From Actinomortierella ambigua (lineage: Eukaryota > Mortierellomycota > Mortierellomycetes > Mortierellales > Mortierellaceae), in assembly GCA_016098155.1 (NCBI GenBank), contig JAAAJB010000072.1, positions 23,005-87,004 of the forward strand: a DNA stretch of 64,000 nt. The letters run 5' to 3'. The notes beneath the pieces were generated by a model. It was not told where the DNA came from. It did no database searches and saw nothing but the letters and a program-made list of their open reading frames with translations. Positions 49,317 through 59,697 of this stretch are shown one piece after another (positions within the stretch are counted from its first letter, which is position 1; each line of letters opens with the position of its first letter). A program made the position numbers and the translations under genes.

Positions 49317-52300
49317 TTACAGGTGTGCGCTGGTGTACTTCAACAGATCGACGACGGGATAGGGCGCACGGCTGAGCTCCAGGCCAGCCTTGTATCCGAC
49401 CAGGTTGTCAATCATATGCGTACCCTCGCGAAGCTTGGCAGGCTGCAGCAGTTCCTGCTCCTTCTCCTTCTCCTGCTGCTGCTTTCCATCCTTGCTCTCC
49501 GCCGCCGTCGAGTCATCTTCTTCTTCCTTCTTCGCCACGACAGGCGGCACCTTTTGCGAAAGCAGATGGACGGACAGCTTCCGGGTCTTGTCGCCCGAGG
49601 GCAAGATGGCCTCGAGCGCAAACTCGAGAATGTCGGCCTTTGTCAGCTTCTGCATCTCGGCGACATCGGCATTGATCTCGTCAAACTCAAAGTAGCCGGA
49701 CGTGATATGGGACCAATAGCGATGGGTCTCCACACGCAGGTTCTTGTCCTTCTCCATCTTCTTTTGAATCAACGACGCGACCTGCTTATGGTACTCCTGA
49801 TCCGTCATGGCCTCCAAGAACGGCTTCAACCGCCCTTGCAAAAACGCATCGATCCGACTCTCCAGATGGACGGGGTCCCGCTCCGACTGCAGAATGAACC
49901 GCAGGCCAATCGCGCCCGATTGTCGACGCACACCCGAGAAGACCAGGTAGCCCAGTTGCTCCTTCGTTCGCAACTGGTTGAAGCAGGGCTCGTTCACGAT
50001 CTGGGCCAGGACCTGGACCTTGGCCCGCATCTTCTGGTCCGCCGCATCCCCCGTCTGCACAAAGTACTCGATGCCAGAGTTGAGATTGTTCGGATCCGCG
50101 ACCGTCCGCGAGTACACGGCATTGCAGTGCTGTGGCAGGAGATGGGCGCGCAGCGGGACCAGCTGCGACGGCAGCAGCGCCCGCGGTGACAGACCTTCCT
50201 CGACGATCGACGCCGCCTTGAGGGCATCGGCCGCGAGCATGTTGCCGTGGACCAGGGCCTCGATATGGAGGCGCGACAGCAGCTCTGGGAAGTAGGACTG
50301 AATATCCTGAGCGTCCAACTCTTGCAGCTCCGCCAGCTTTTCCTCATGGGTCCAGAGCTTCTCCTGGGTCAGGTAGGACATGTAGTACATGGCATGCTGA
50401 TAGGGGGCCTCGAGTTGAAAGTTGCGGTACGTGCGCGCCAGCTGCTCACGCAGCAACCGGAACCGCTCGGGCTTGATCTCGAGCGTCTTCATCTTTTCAA
50501 TCACCTTGGACAGCAACACATGGGCCTTGTCGTTGTAGCCGTCGATCGAGAGCACCATGCCATCGACATTGGTCTCGAGGTTGTACGCCAGACCGGCCAT
50601 CTCTGCATCGTACGAATACTCGCTCAGCGCATCCCGCAACAGATCCACGTACAGATGTGTCTTGACGTTGTTGCGCGGGCTCGAGTACGCCAGGGGAGTC
50701 CTGAGCTGGAAGATGAGTGTGGCCTTGGGCACCCAGAACGTGTCATCCTTCTTGTGCCAGAGACGCATCAGCGGCGAATGTTTGATCAGGATCGGGCTCG
50801 TCAGCGGCTTGACGATCGCGACCTTGCCGACCTCGAAATCCGTCGGGATGAAATCGTTGGGTTCGGGCAGGTGGAGCTCCCGATCCAACGTCAGCGAGGC
50901 CAGTCGCTGCTTCAACGACTCCTTCACGGGCTCCACACGATACTCGGTCCCGTAGTAGTGCTCGCGCTCTGTAAACTGACCCCCGGGCACGACCGAGCTG
51001 TCCTGCGCCACAATCGTTGCCCGCCAATTGTCCTTGCGCAGACAGTCCAGACAGTCCATCACCAGCTTGGGATCCGACTCGCGGATCAGGTACGACCCCG
51101 ACAACACCCACTCGGGCGCATACCCACGCTGCATCACGCCCGCCAGCCGTGAGACATACCCGGCCGCCTGCGACTTTTCCTTAAACTTGAACGAGATCTC
51201 GGCCAGCTGGGCCAGCTCGTCCCAGATATAGGGGCGCACACCTTCTTGACGGAGCATGTCAATGTACTGGAAGATGGTGCAGGTCACGTCCTCGTGATGG
51301 GCGAGGCCCTCTTGCGTCAGGTCCACCGAGATTTTGAAGAATTCAAATCCAATGCCGCCTTGCAAGGTGCCCGCGGAGAGAGCGTTGGCCCAGCCCTTCT
51401 TCTTGAGCAGAGAAAGAATCGATCCTTCGCTCTCGTGGCCAATCGTGTGTGTCAGATACCGTGCTGGGTGGACTTTGTAGTGGGGATATTGGTCTGGGAA
51501 CGGGAATTGGATCTGGAGTGAACGCACGTCCTTGACCGGCTTGACATATGCAACATTCTATTGTTGTTGTCCGAGGAGCGAGTATTAGTGAATATTACGA
51601 GACAACACCAAGAAACAGAAAAGGACAACAAGAAGAAAAAAAAAGGGGGGGGGGGGAAGCATCGTTGAAAAGGAACAACAATACAAACGAAAGACAAAAG
51701 TAGTTACCAAAAGCTCCTTCTCAGTCCATGGTGGGCTGGGGTAGGCTGGGGGCTTGATTCCCAAGTTCCTGATAGGTGAAAACTTTTCGACCGCCCACGA
51801 TGCAAGCTGATCCATAGGTTCTATTTCGTGGAATCAAACCAACGATGTAGTCATATGGCGATCCAAAAAGAAGCACATGGTCAGTAAACACAGTTTGGAA
51901 AGAAAGAAAGAAGCAAAGAGATATGCATGATACTCCTTCCAGGAATTTCTTACCTCTGCCCAAAATAACGAGCTTCATGATGTTTGCAGAGTAGTATTTG
52001 CTATGAAACTTGATCAGCTCATCGCGCACATCGATCCCTTCCTTGGCCGGGTTGTCCTGCAAGGTCTCGAGGTTACCGGTGCCAAACTGATGGTAAGGAT
52101 GATGGGGGCTCGACATGTTCTTGCTGAGCTGAAACAGACGCCATGTATCGCTCTGCAGATTCTTCTTGTGCTCCGAATCTACAGCACGCAACTCACGATC
52201 CTTGCAGTTTTCGCTAAAGGCTGGCGAGATGAAGAACTGGGCAAAGCTATACCCCCAAATTAAAAATCATAGCAACAAAAAAAATTTTTTTTCTTTCAGT

Positions 52301-53036
52301 GGATTAGTATACCTCAGTTCTGAGACAGGGGAGAGGCAGAGTGGTAGTGAACCACTTGCGCACGCGTAATAAAAAGAAAAAAAACTATGTACGACCTTAC
52401 CGATCCAATGCACCTTCGAGATGCTCATGTCCGACCTCAAAATAGTAGTTGGTGTTGTCGAGGTTGGTAAAGGCGTTCGACATACCTGCATGTTGTGCAA
52501 GGTACTCGCTGTACTCGTTCTCGCGCGGATACTTGGCTGTGCCCATGAACAGCAAATGTTCCAAGAAATGAGCAAGACCTTGCAGATTTTTCTAGTAAAA
52601 GGGGGAGGGGGACAGTAGGCACGATGTGTGGATGTCGAGAGGTGTTAATTTTGTTCTCTTCTATTCTTCTCCCCTTTCCCGCTTACTTCATTTTTGTTGT
52701 TTTATCCCCCCCCCCTTCCCCCCTTCTCTCCCAAAATGCACAAGTCCAAAAGAGGGTTACAAAAAAAGGAGAATAAAGAAACCGCCATCTACTTACAGGA
52801 TCGCTTAGGTGACCCACATGGACATCTAAGGCCGCCGCGGACTTGTCAACGTTGGGATCGTGGATCAGGAGGACTTCGAGCTCATTGCTGAGTCGCAGCA
52901 GACGATAGTCACGATCATCGTTCAAAGACTTTTCGATCGTCTTTGTAAAATCGGCGTACGTACGCGAGGGAGCCAGGACATAGCCCTCGGGCAGCGCAGC
53001 AGCGGGTGGGTTCAGGATGTCGGAGGAGGAGGTCAT
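49317..53036 (-). CDS. Insulin-degrading enzyme-type M16A metalloprotease (Ste23/IDE)
   Basis: Five exons (53036-52797, 52591-52401, 52246-51954, 51820-51708, 51557-49317) give 1025 residues, matching human IDE (1019). Zinc motif HFLEH at residues 88-92 in [17 protein letters not shown], then [16 protein letters not shown] and ALDRFAQFF. Later blocks include [18 protein letters not shown] and the C-terminal-half [13 protein letters not shown] with the substrate-binding Arg/Tyr region. It degrades peptides of about 20-50 residues in a closed chamber; yeast Ste23 trims a-factor precursor. The only ATG before the domain is at 53036. Upstream the frame stays open for another 76 codons with mitochondrial-presequence-like character but no ATG. 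No SKL-type ending. Confidence 0.96.
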
Positions 53037-53264
53037 GGAGAAAGAGGGCGTGGCAGTAGTAGATGCAGAAGCAGCTGTCGAGTGGGACGAGGTGGTTAAG
53101 AAGGCGATGGGTAGAGTCCTGAAAACAGAGGGAGTCGAACGAGTTGAGTGGTTCAAAAGTCGATTGATCCGAAAAGCAAGGTGGCGGTTGTGGTGGTTGT
53201 GGTGGTCGCAGCCGTTGCCAAATTGGCGAAGCGATGAAATCGATCTATTATTACTCCAGGGCAA

Positions 53265-54117
53265 GCGGGAAGGCGGGTAAAAGGGGGTTACAGGTGATGA
53301 TCAGTGTCCATTCCAATCAGCCTTGCAACGGGCGCGCATACGCACACAGACAAGAGCAGAGAAGGCAGGCAGGCTGCGAAAGAAGCCGAAGGGAGCATGG
53401 CAATTTGAGGTGACAGAACAGAGAAAAAGAACAGAGAGGTATACCTGGCACGGTATGAGAGAGCCGCTGAGAGAGTTGCAGGTGCCGCTGGAGACAATGG
53501 AGTGCGGAGAGCAGGGGGCGGTCCAAGTGGTGATTTGGTCAATGAAGTAATGTGAAGTAAGGATGAGGAGGAAGAAGAAGAAGAAGAAGAAAAAGAAGCA
53601 GAAGAAGCGATGCCACGTAAGGTCGTCTTGTGCATCGCAATTTCGCAGAGGTGGAGGGGGAATGGAGGCGAGCAATGAAACTTTTTTGACCCGTTCCACC
53701 AAACGTGACAAAGAAACGTCCGTGGTACAAGAAAAAATATTGACGCACTTACTGCGGTCTTCTACACCACACATCCATGAAAACGAGGGCCTACCAGCCA
53801 TGCTGAAGTGATCCGCCCCCGTGGAAAGACCTCCCCCAGTGATACCACCATGTACAGACTGCGATGTATGTACAGTACTGCACAGGAACACAGGCCACGA
53901 TTGTGTCACCCATATCGCATGGCCAGCCATGCGATCATGCCAGATATGATTCAGGATCCGAAGCTCTCAACAAAGTGTCCGACAAGGGCCGCAACCGTCG
54001 TGTTCCTAACACATCCCCACTATATTTGTCCTGCAACAGTGGATAGTGATTATTAAGGCATCTGCACCTCCTTTCTTCCTTCTTTCGCTGAAATGGATGT
54101 TCTAATAGCAGAGTCCA
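53265..54117. other. Intergenic region between IDE and kelch genes
   Basis: Includes a GAA-rich tract (53562-53605) and mixed sequence without a convincing ORF. The promoter of IDE should lie in the left part. Confidence 0.45.
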
Positions 54118-55563
54118 CTATGCGGTGCTCAGCAGATACATGTCGTTCAGCCGCGTATTGTTGGCAGCAAGTCCTCCGCTGAGGACAACGTTGCCATTCC
54201 ACGGCAAGGCCTGGAACCAACCTCTGGGGCACGGAAGGTTGTCTTGAGCACTCTCTGCCGCCTCAAGCGTGACTTTCTCATAGTGGACTGGCAGCCTACC
54301 ATCTTCCCCCTTCAGCGACGACGATGACTTTGGCAGAGTCGCCATCCAAACATCGCCCCAAAACTCGCCGGCGCCTTCGTGACCAAGATGGCTAGGATTG
54401 CCTTCGCCAAAAAGTACCAGCAGTCTGTCCGACTCGGCACTATTGGAGAAGGAGGAGGAGGAGGAGGAGGAGGACGCCAAGGGCACAATGGCGTGGACGC
54501 TGCGCGCTCCCGGAGCGTTGGCCGACGAAGGCAAGGTCTGGACCCATTCACCAGTTGTGGTATCATAGATCACAAGATCTGACTCTTCCTTTCCCGTAAA
54601 GCCGCCGTGTATATACAGCCTATTGCCGTGGTAGGCCATGGCGGCACCGCCACGAGGAGTAATAGGAGGGGTAGGTAAAACGGACCAGGCTCCAGAGCTA
54701 AGCGAGAACTTGTGCAAGTCATTCAATCGACCCTATACAGGATAAGCAGAAAGCAGGAAAAAAAGAGGGAAGGGAGGGCGCTTAGCCGATCAATTCATAC
54801 AAAGAAAAAACCATCCAAGTGGGATCTACATTTTCAGTCTCTTACTTTAGTAGGACAGCCTCCAAAGACATAAATGTCGGAATCGCTCGCTGCCATAGCA
54901 TGAAAGGATCGAGGCGCTGGAAGCTTGCCACTCTTGGCCTCGACCACCTGCCATGTCGTCGTAGCCTTCTCGGTATCGAATGAATAGAGATGTGACTGGA
55001 GCGGAGTCATCTCTTTGCCACCGCGGCCACCAAAGAGATAGAGTCGGTTTCCGATGGCAGACATTGTCGCGCCAACACGAGGTGACGGGGTGGTTTCGCT
55101 AGGCGAAATGACTTTGACGGACATGTCGGCATCCTTGGCTTTTTTTTTTGTTTTTTTTTTTTTTTTTTTGGAAAAAAAAAAAAAAAAAAGGAAAGAAGGG
55201 AGCGGAAGAGCCCTGTTTAGCATGTCAAGGATAATGCAATAGACTACAATGAAACGGCCTCCACCCTTGCTGTCGCAAAGTCCCAGCAATGATTCTCACC
55301 TTCAAGGTCATAGACATAGAGGTTGGCGTCGACAGGAACTCGAGGTTGGAACTCGCCACCGAAAACAAAAGCCTGACAGCGAAAACAAAAGTGGTTGGTA
55401 AGGCAAAACGGAAACCGCGTCAGCAGTGTAGACTGCATTCCAAAAGAAAGGTCATTGGTACCTTATTCCCGACAATGGCGAGTGCATGAGATGAACGCGC
55501 AAGCGCGCCATGCAAATGAGCAGGCACAGGGAGTTTCTGAGAGATGATGCGCCGAAGACTCAT
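54118..55563 (-). CDS. Kelch-repeat beta-propeller protein
   Basis: Four exons (55563-55462, 55372-55300, 55138-54846, 54732-54118) give 360 residues. Kelch repeats are visible as paired GG followed by Tyr/Trp: AFVFGGEF, RLYLFGGRGG, DIYVFGGCPTKG, RLYIHGGFTG, RLLVLFGEGN and NVVLSGGLAANN, i.e. six blades with RSSHALAI/PRVGATM/PRSFHAMAA/PRGGAAM/ARSVHAI strands between them. The layout (no other domain) resembles nitrile-specifier-like and Tip-elongation-type soluble kelch proteins. No enzyme activity can be assigned; a protein-interaction scaffold is most likely. The second intron ends in an unusual U/A hairpin next to the acceptor. Confidence 0.85.
55141..55190. repeat. T-run/A-run palindrome inside a kelch-gene intron
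   Basis: On the plus strand T9-G-T19-GG-A18, ending 2 bp from the 3' splice site on the minus strand. In the transcript this can pair as a U/A hairpin with a two-base loop. Homopolymer lengths may be affected by sequencing error. Confidence 0.8.
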
Positions 55564-56278
55564 TCTCTGTTGCGCGTGAAAGTTGGCAGGGAGAGGGTGA
55601 GATAGACCCGAACGGCAATCAGATAGATAAAATCGCTTGTCGTGACAAAAGTATGCAAGGGGCAAAGGGATGATTGTAGATATGATCGTCAGGGAAGGAT
55701 CTATCCGCCCCTTTCCGATGTTTCGAGAACAGACCCTAACCTATTTTTTGTGTCAAACCACACACATCAAGTTGTACACACTGCGAAACAAGTTGGGCGC
55801 ACTGATATCAACAGCTTAGGGAACATGCGCTATGTGAAGCCCCTTTTGATTGCTGCACTGACGGTGGTAGAGCAAACAGAGTAGGCGCTTGCCTCAATTT
55901 CTGGCGCTGATGGACGCAGCTCGCTAACGAGATTTTAGAAAGAATCTGCAGGTCGTTAACTGAGAGCAACCATGAACTAAAGGTCTCCATATACCCGTTC
56001 ATCCTACTTCGCCAGACAACAAGATAAGCGCTTTCTTTTGTTTCATCGGCATTGTGTTGGCATATGTGTGCATCGGATTGTCGGCCGCAGCTCATCGACG
56101 TCAGATGAAGAAGTGTGCAACGGAAAAAAAGTAACAGGTTTTTAGCAGGAGCAGTCAATGTTACAACTTTTTTTTGTTTGATATTAGAGGAAAATGAATA
56201 TGCTATGAATGGAAGGTGAGAGGGAGGGTGCGAGCAACTCTCAATCCTGGGATGGTGGTAAATCCATTTGCTTGGCAA
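55564..56278. other. Intergenic region upstream of the kelch gene
   Basis: No ORF with coding character. It contains the 3' flank of the secreted cysteine-rich gene and the kelch promoter. Confidence 0.45.
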
Positions 56279-56605
56279 TTAGCTGCGAAGGTACTGGGTG
56301 CACTTGTAAGTCTTGACACCACCCATCCAGAGGTTGGTGCAATGAGAGGGGGTGGGGCATGGAGTACCAGGGCTGCAGACCATCTTTGTGGCACAGAAGT
56401 CCTTGCACTGCTGGAGCTTGTAGCTGTTGCACGAAGGGTCACCAACTTGGCAGCTGACATCAGCTGTGCAAACACAGTAGTAGTAGTCGCCGCCTCCCTG
56501 CTGGAAAGTCCGGCAAGCCTTCTCCTGGTCGCCAGTGCAAGGAAGGACACCTCCCATGCACACTTGAACGAAGGCGGCAGCGATGGCAATGTATGTAATC
56601 TTCAT
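56279..56605 (-). CDS. Small secreted cysteine-rich protein, unrecognised family
   Basis: Single exon, 108 residues. The N-terminus MKITYIAIAAAFVQVCMGG is a good signal peptide with a likely cut after the Gly-Gly or nearby, leaving about 88 residues with 12 cysteines, enough for six disulfides. Spacing includes a CVC pair, runs of C-x5-C and C-x6-C, and two SPGTPCPTPSHC-type Pro/Ser-rich turns. I do not recognise the family. A TATA box sits 61-68 bp upstream of the ATG, unusual among genes in this window, and suggests regulated strong expression. Plausible roles are a secreted effector, surface or antimicrobial-type protein; none can be shown. An upstream in-frame ATG would add 19 residues and hide the signal peptide. 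Confidence 0.78.
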   Translation of the reverse strand: MKITYIAIAAAFVQVCMGGVLPCTGDQEKACRTFQQGGGDYYYCVCTADVSCQVGDPSCNSYKLQQCKDFCATKMVCSPGTPCPTPSHCTNLWMGGVKTYKCTQYLRS

Positions 56606-57932
56606 GGTAATAGGTTTAAAAGAATGTGCGTCGGATGATGCACTGGAGTGTTGGAGATGCAACGTCTTTTATATGCGATGGGAGAAAAAAAGTGCATTCG
56701 CGAATGGCGCTGCAACTTCTGGGTATACGGCGCGAAGAAACCCCATGCATGCAAACGGGACGAAATTCATCCTGGCGGTATGCTCGAAGAGGTTAACCCG
56801 GAAAGATGTCTTTGCTTACAACTTACATACAGCTGGGAGCAAATGTTACACATTGACATTGTAGCACTGTTCTAGCCCTTTGGGAGGCATATGCAGTCGG
56901 AGCCTTTGAAATGTTCAACACGTTGCAAACATCCTTCGATGCTATGCGAAAGAAAGTATGTAGCTGGTCGGAGTTTGACGACCTTTTTTTTTCAGTTTCC
57001 TCCCGTTCAACTCCACTGGGAGTGGGATGCATGCAACAACCACTCTCAGATCTACGCCTTAAGGCACTCGCCGATTATAAGCCAGTCAATTTTGGTGCCG
57101 TGCGGGCCAGCACGAGTCGCTTTCCCAACCTAAATGCATCTCTGGTCCCGTCTAGACATTCCCGATCGGCAAACACGCTGCATCTAGTGTACAAGGCAGC
57201 GTATCCATGGAACGTCGGCGCGCAGATTGTGGCCCCTCGGCACGATGGGCAGCCAACGTCAATGGTACGAAGGAATCGCCGACCAGCCCAGACCATTGTG
57301 AGCAGGAAATACACTTGAAACAGAAACCGAGTGCCTACCTCTCAATTGAAGGCATTGGCTCCACTTGTTCGTTGAGGAGCGACCCTCGGAAGAACAAAGG
57401 CCCGTATCCATCGACAAGGAATAAAAAAAAAAAAAAAAAAAAAGCAGCAGCAGCTCAAACTGGACAGAATACCGTTGTCTGATGCTGTAGTCGCTGTAAC
57501 GATGAGGGGTTCGCGAGCAGCTTGAACTCATGCCATGTTGGGTGATGAAGCATCGATAAGCCTGAATGCGTCTTTGATATCACTCATATCCAATTCACTG
57601 ACCACGTTTAAACCAACAAAGGCGTGGTACGAACATGCATGCGGCGGACGTTTCAATCTCCAGTGGCATTGGCAAACACGCGGTTCCCTATCACCTGTCC
57701 AAGGATCCCGACCTTTCTATACACAACTGGCGTTGTCCTGTTGCTCCTGCCACAACCTGTCATGGCCGTTAAAGTTTGTGTTCAGAGAAATAAATAATAA
57801 AAAAAGCTTCCGTCACGTCCACATTTTTAATGCTAGCCCGGATTTACGAGGGCGTCGGGGGAGGGGGGAGTGAGGTAGGGTATGAAGATAGTTCTTGTTC
57901 CCGCTTGAACCTTTTCTTTATGATTCGCTCTT
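56606..57932. other. Gene-poor 1.3-kb region
   Basis: The largest stretch without a recognisable gene. A20-plus run followed by CAG units at 57422-57453. One 135-codon plus-strand ORF (56911-57318) has no recognisable motif. Base composition and word use look unlike the neighbouring coding DNA. Confidence 0.5.
56666..56673 (-). promoter_or_regulatory. TATA box of the secreted cysteine-rich protein gene
   Basis: TATAAAAG on the minus strand, 61-68 bp before the start codon. That spacing fits a transcription start about 30 bp downstream and a short leader. Confidence 0.65.
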
Positions 57933-58960
57933 CTACACAGCAAACGAAACGGTACGCCGTGTAGCATCCCTAGTACGCTTGACCTCCTGCTCAACTGCCT
58001 TCTGCTTAATCTCCTTGCGCTTCAACGACTTCTTTTGTTTGATTTCCTCAATCTTCTGGTTAATCACCGCCTTGCGTGCCTGCTGCTTCTCAGATTTTAT
58101 CTTTTCCTTCTCGCCGATCTTGGTCCTGAGCTTGGCCTATCCAGGTTAGAGTGGTGGTGAAGCAGAGAATGATATGTCAGTCAGTCTGCTAAAAAGTATA
58201 GTCATGAATGTGCTCCTCTATTGGTGAGTATGGTAGAGCGGAGGAGGGGGGAGGGAGGAAAGGATCATTACCATGTTCTTCTGCTTGTTGTGTATCCGTT
58301 CCTCTTCTTTGCCCGCAACTTGGTCCAGAATGTTTAGCATTACGTTCTATTATGTGCAGCGGGGGAGACATGTAAAATAAAAGAATTTGGTCAACACCTT
58401 CAATCTCTCCTTTGTTCCCATGGGGTCTCCCGGCAGATCGTCACGCCTGTCCTCCCTCAACTTACACTATCGACAAAGACCTTGCCCTTCTTGCCACTGG
58501 GCTTCTTGACCTTTTTTCTATAGCCCTTTCCAGCTTTCCGTACGCGTTCCATTGCGTCGTCGTCGTCTTCTTCTTCGTTGTCGTCTTCTTCCTCATCGTC
58601 TTCCAATGGTCGTTTCCGAGACTGGGCAGCAGAAGAAGGCTCTTCCTCTTGTTGATGTTCCTGGTCATCCTCATCCTCCTCCTCTTGGTCTTCATCATCG
58701 CTCTCCACGCGCTTCTTGGGAGCAGCAGCGGATGTATTTTTCTTCGGCTTCTTGGGAATCACTTTCTTCTCCTTGACCGGGCGCATTGCCTTTTGGGCCT
58801 TGCGACGGGCTTTGTGGGACAGAACCTCTGCCTCTTCACTGCTGTTCGCCTGGCTTGTTGGTGCTGACATGGGAGTCGAAGGAGCCGCCTCCGTTGTGGA
58901 TGATGAGTCATTCAACTTGACCTTCTTGGCCATTCTTCTCGTGGATTGCCGTCCTGACAT
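57933..58960 (-). CDS. LOC1: Loc1-like 60S ribosome assembly/mRNA localisation factor
   Basis: Three exons (58960-58466, 58346-58272, 58136-57933) give 257 residues. Very basic and acidic blocks alternate: Lys/Arg-rich start, Asp/Glu-rich middle (ESDDEDQEEEDEDDQEH), then KKPSGKKGKVFVDS. The C-terminal third is one long charged helix (EEERIHNKQKNMAKLRTKIGEKEK..., KKSLKRKEIKQK) ending in RRTVSFAV. The GKK-KVF..DN-(V/T)-L-N-L pattern and the VSFA ending match yeast Loc1 (VSFAQ). Loc1 acts in nucleolar 60S assembly and ASH1 mRNA localisation. Because the protein is largely low complexity, the assignment rests on the C-terminal block. Confidence 0.75.
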
Positions 58961-59697
58961 TTGTTTGTTGGTGAGTTGGTTTTTTTTTGGTAGAACAGCA
59001 ACTTTGTGAACGTCGAGGGGAAGAAGGGGTGAGGGGGATGGATATTCAAACAACAGAAACAAACAGTGGCTTTGAGGCTGGGGAATGTTGCCACCAAGGA
59101 GTTTGCAATTGGTCTGGACATAATTTCTGGGGCGTTTTGATTGGTCAGAAAATAAGGGCTGCTGATTTTGACCAACTCTCCAAAGAATGCCTCGTCGATG
59201 GGTATGTACTCACAAAGCTCTACCGCGTTGTTCTAGAGGTACGGCCGTCGTTGCCTTCTCTCCTGAAGATACACCTATTAAATTTGGTTAAATTAACGAG
59301 TGTGTTGTTGAATTTTAAACAAATTCACGAATGTGGATTTTGAATAAATTCACGCTCATTTGAATATTCAACCATTGCTTCACATATTATGGTGCTGGGA
59401 CATGACTTTTGCCGCCAATCACACCCGCTCTTTAGCACAAATGATCTCTATCGTGCATTGCGACGTCTTGGTAAAAATCATCAAAAAAAAAAAGCGCGAG
59501 CCTCACAATCCCTCGACAGCATCATATTTTAAGATAGGTTCAATGGTTTGCACCGGATGTGTGGCATCTTCTATATTTTTACACGAAAGGAGGAAGACAG
59601 GGAAAGGAGGTACAAACAGAAGGTAGGATCGATGGGAAGGACCATTGTAAAAAAGAAAGAAAGATATAAGGAAGCAAGGAGCATGGACTTTTGTGTT
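58961..59697. other. Intergenic region between LOC1 and GH8 genes
   Basis: AT-rich centre (59270-59400) with an imperfect 26-bp tandem duplication and A-runs. No gene seen. Confidence 0.5.
59310..59361. repeat. Imperfect 26-bp tandem duplication, AT-rich
   Basis: Two adjacent copies sharing ATTTT-AA-AAATTCACG, at 59310-59335 and 59336-59361. Confidence 0.65.

Noticed and set aside
49200..50189. 329-codon plus-strand ORF
   Set aside because: Antisense to the IDE C-terminal exon.
56911..57318. 135-codon plus-strand ORF
   Set aside because: No homology I can recognise, no signal peptide, ordinary by chance in a 1.3-kb gap; left as unsupported.
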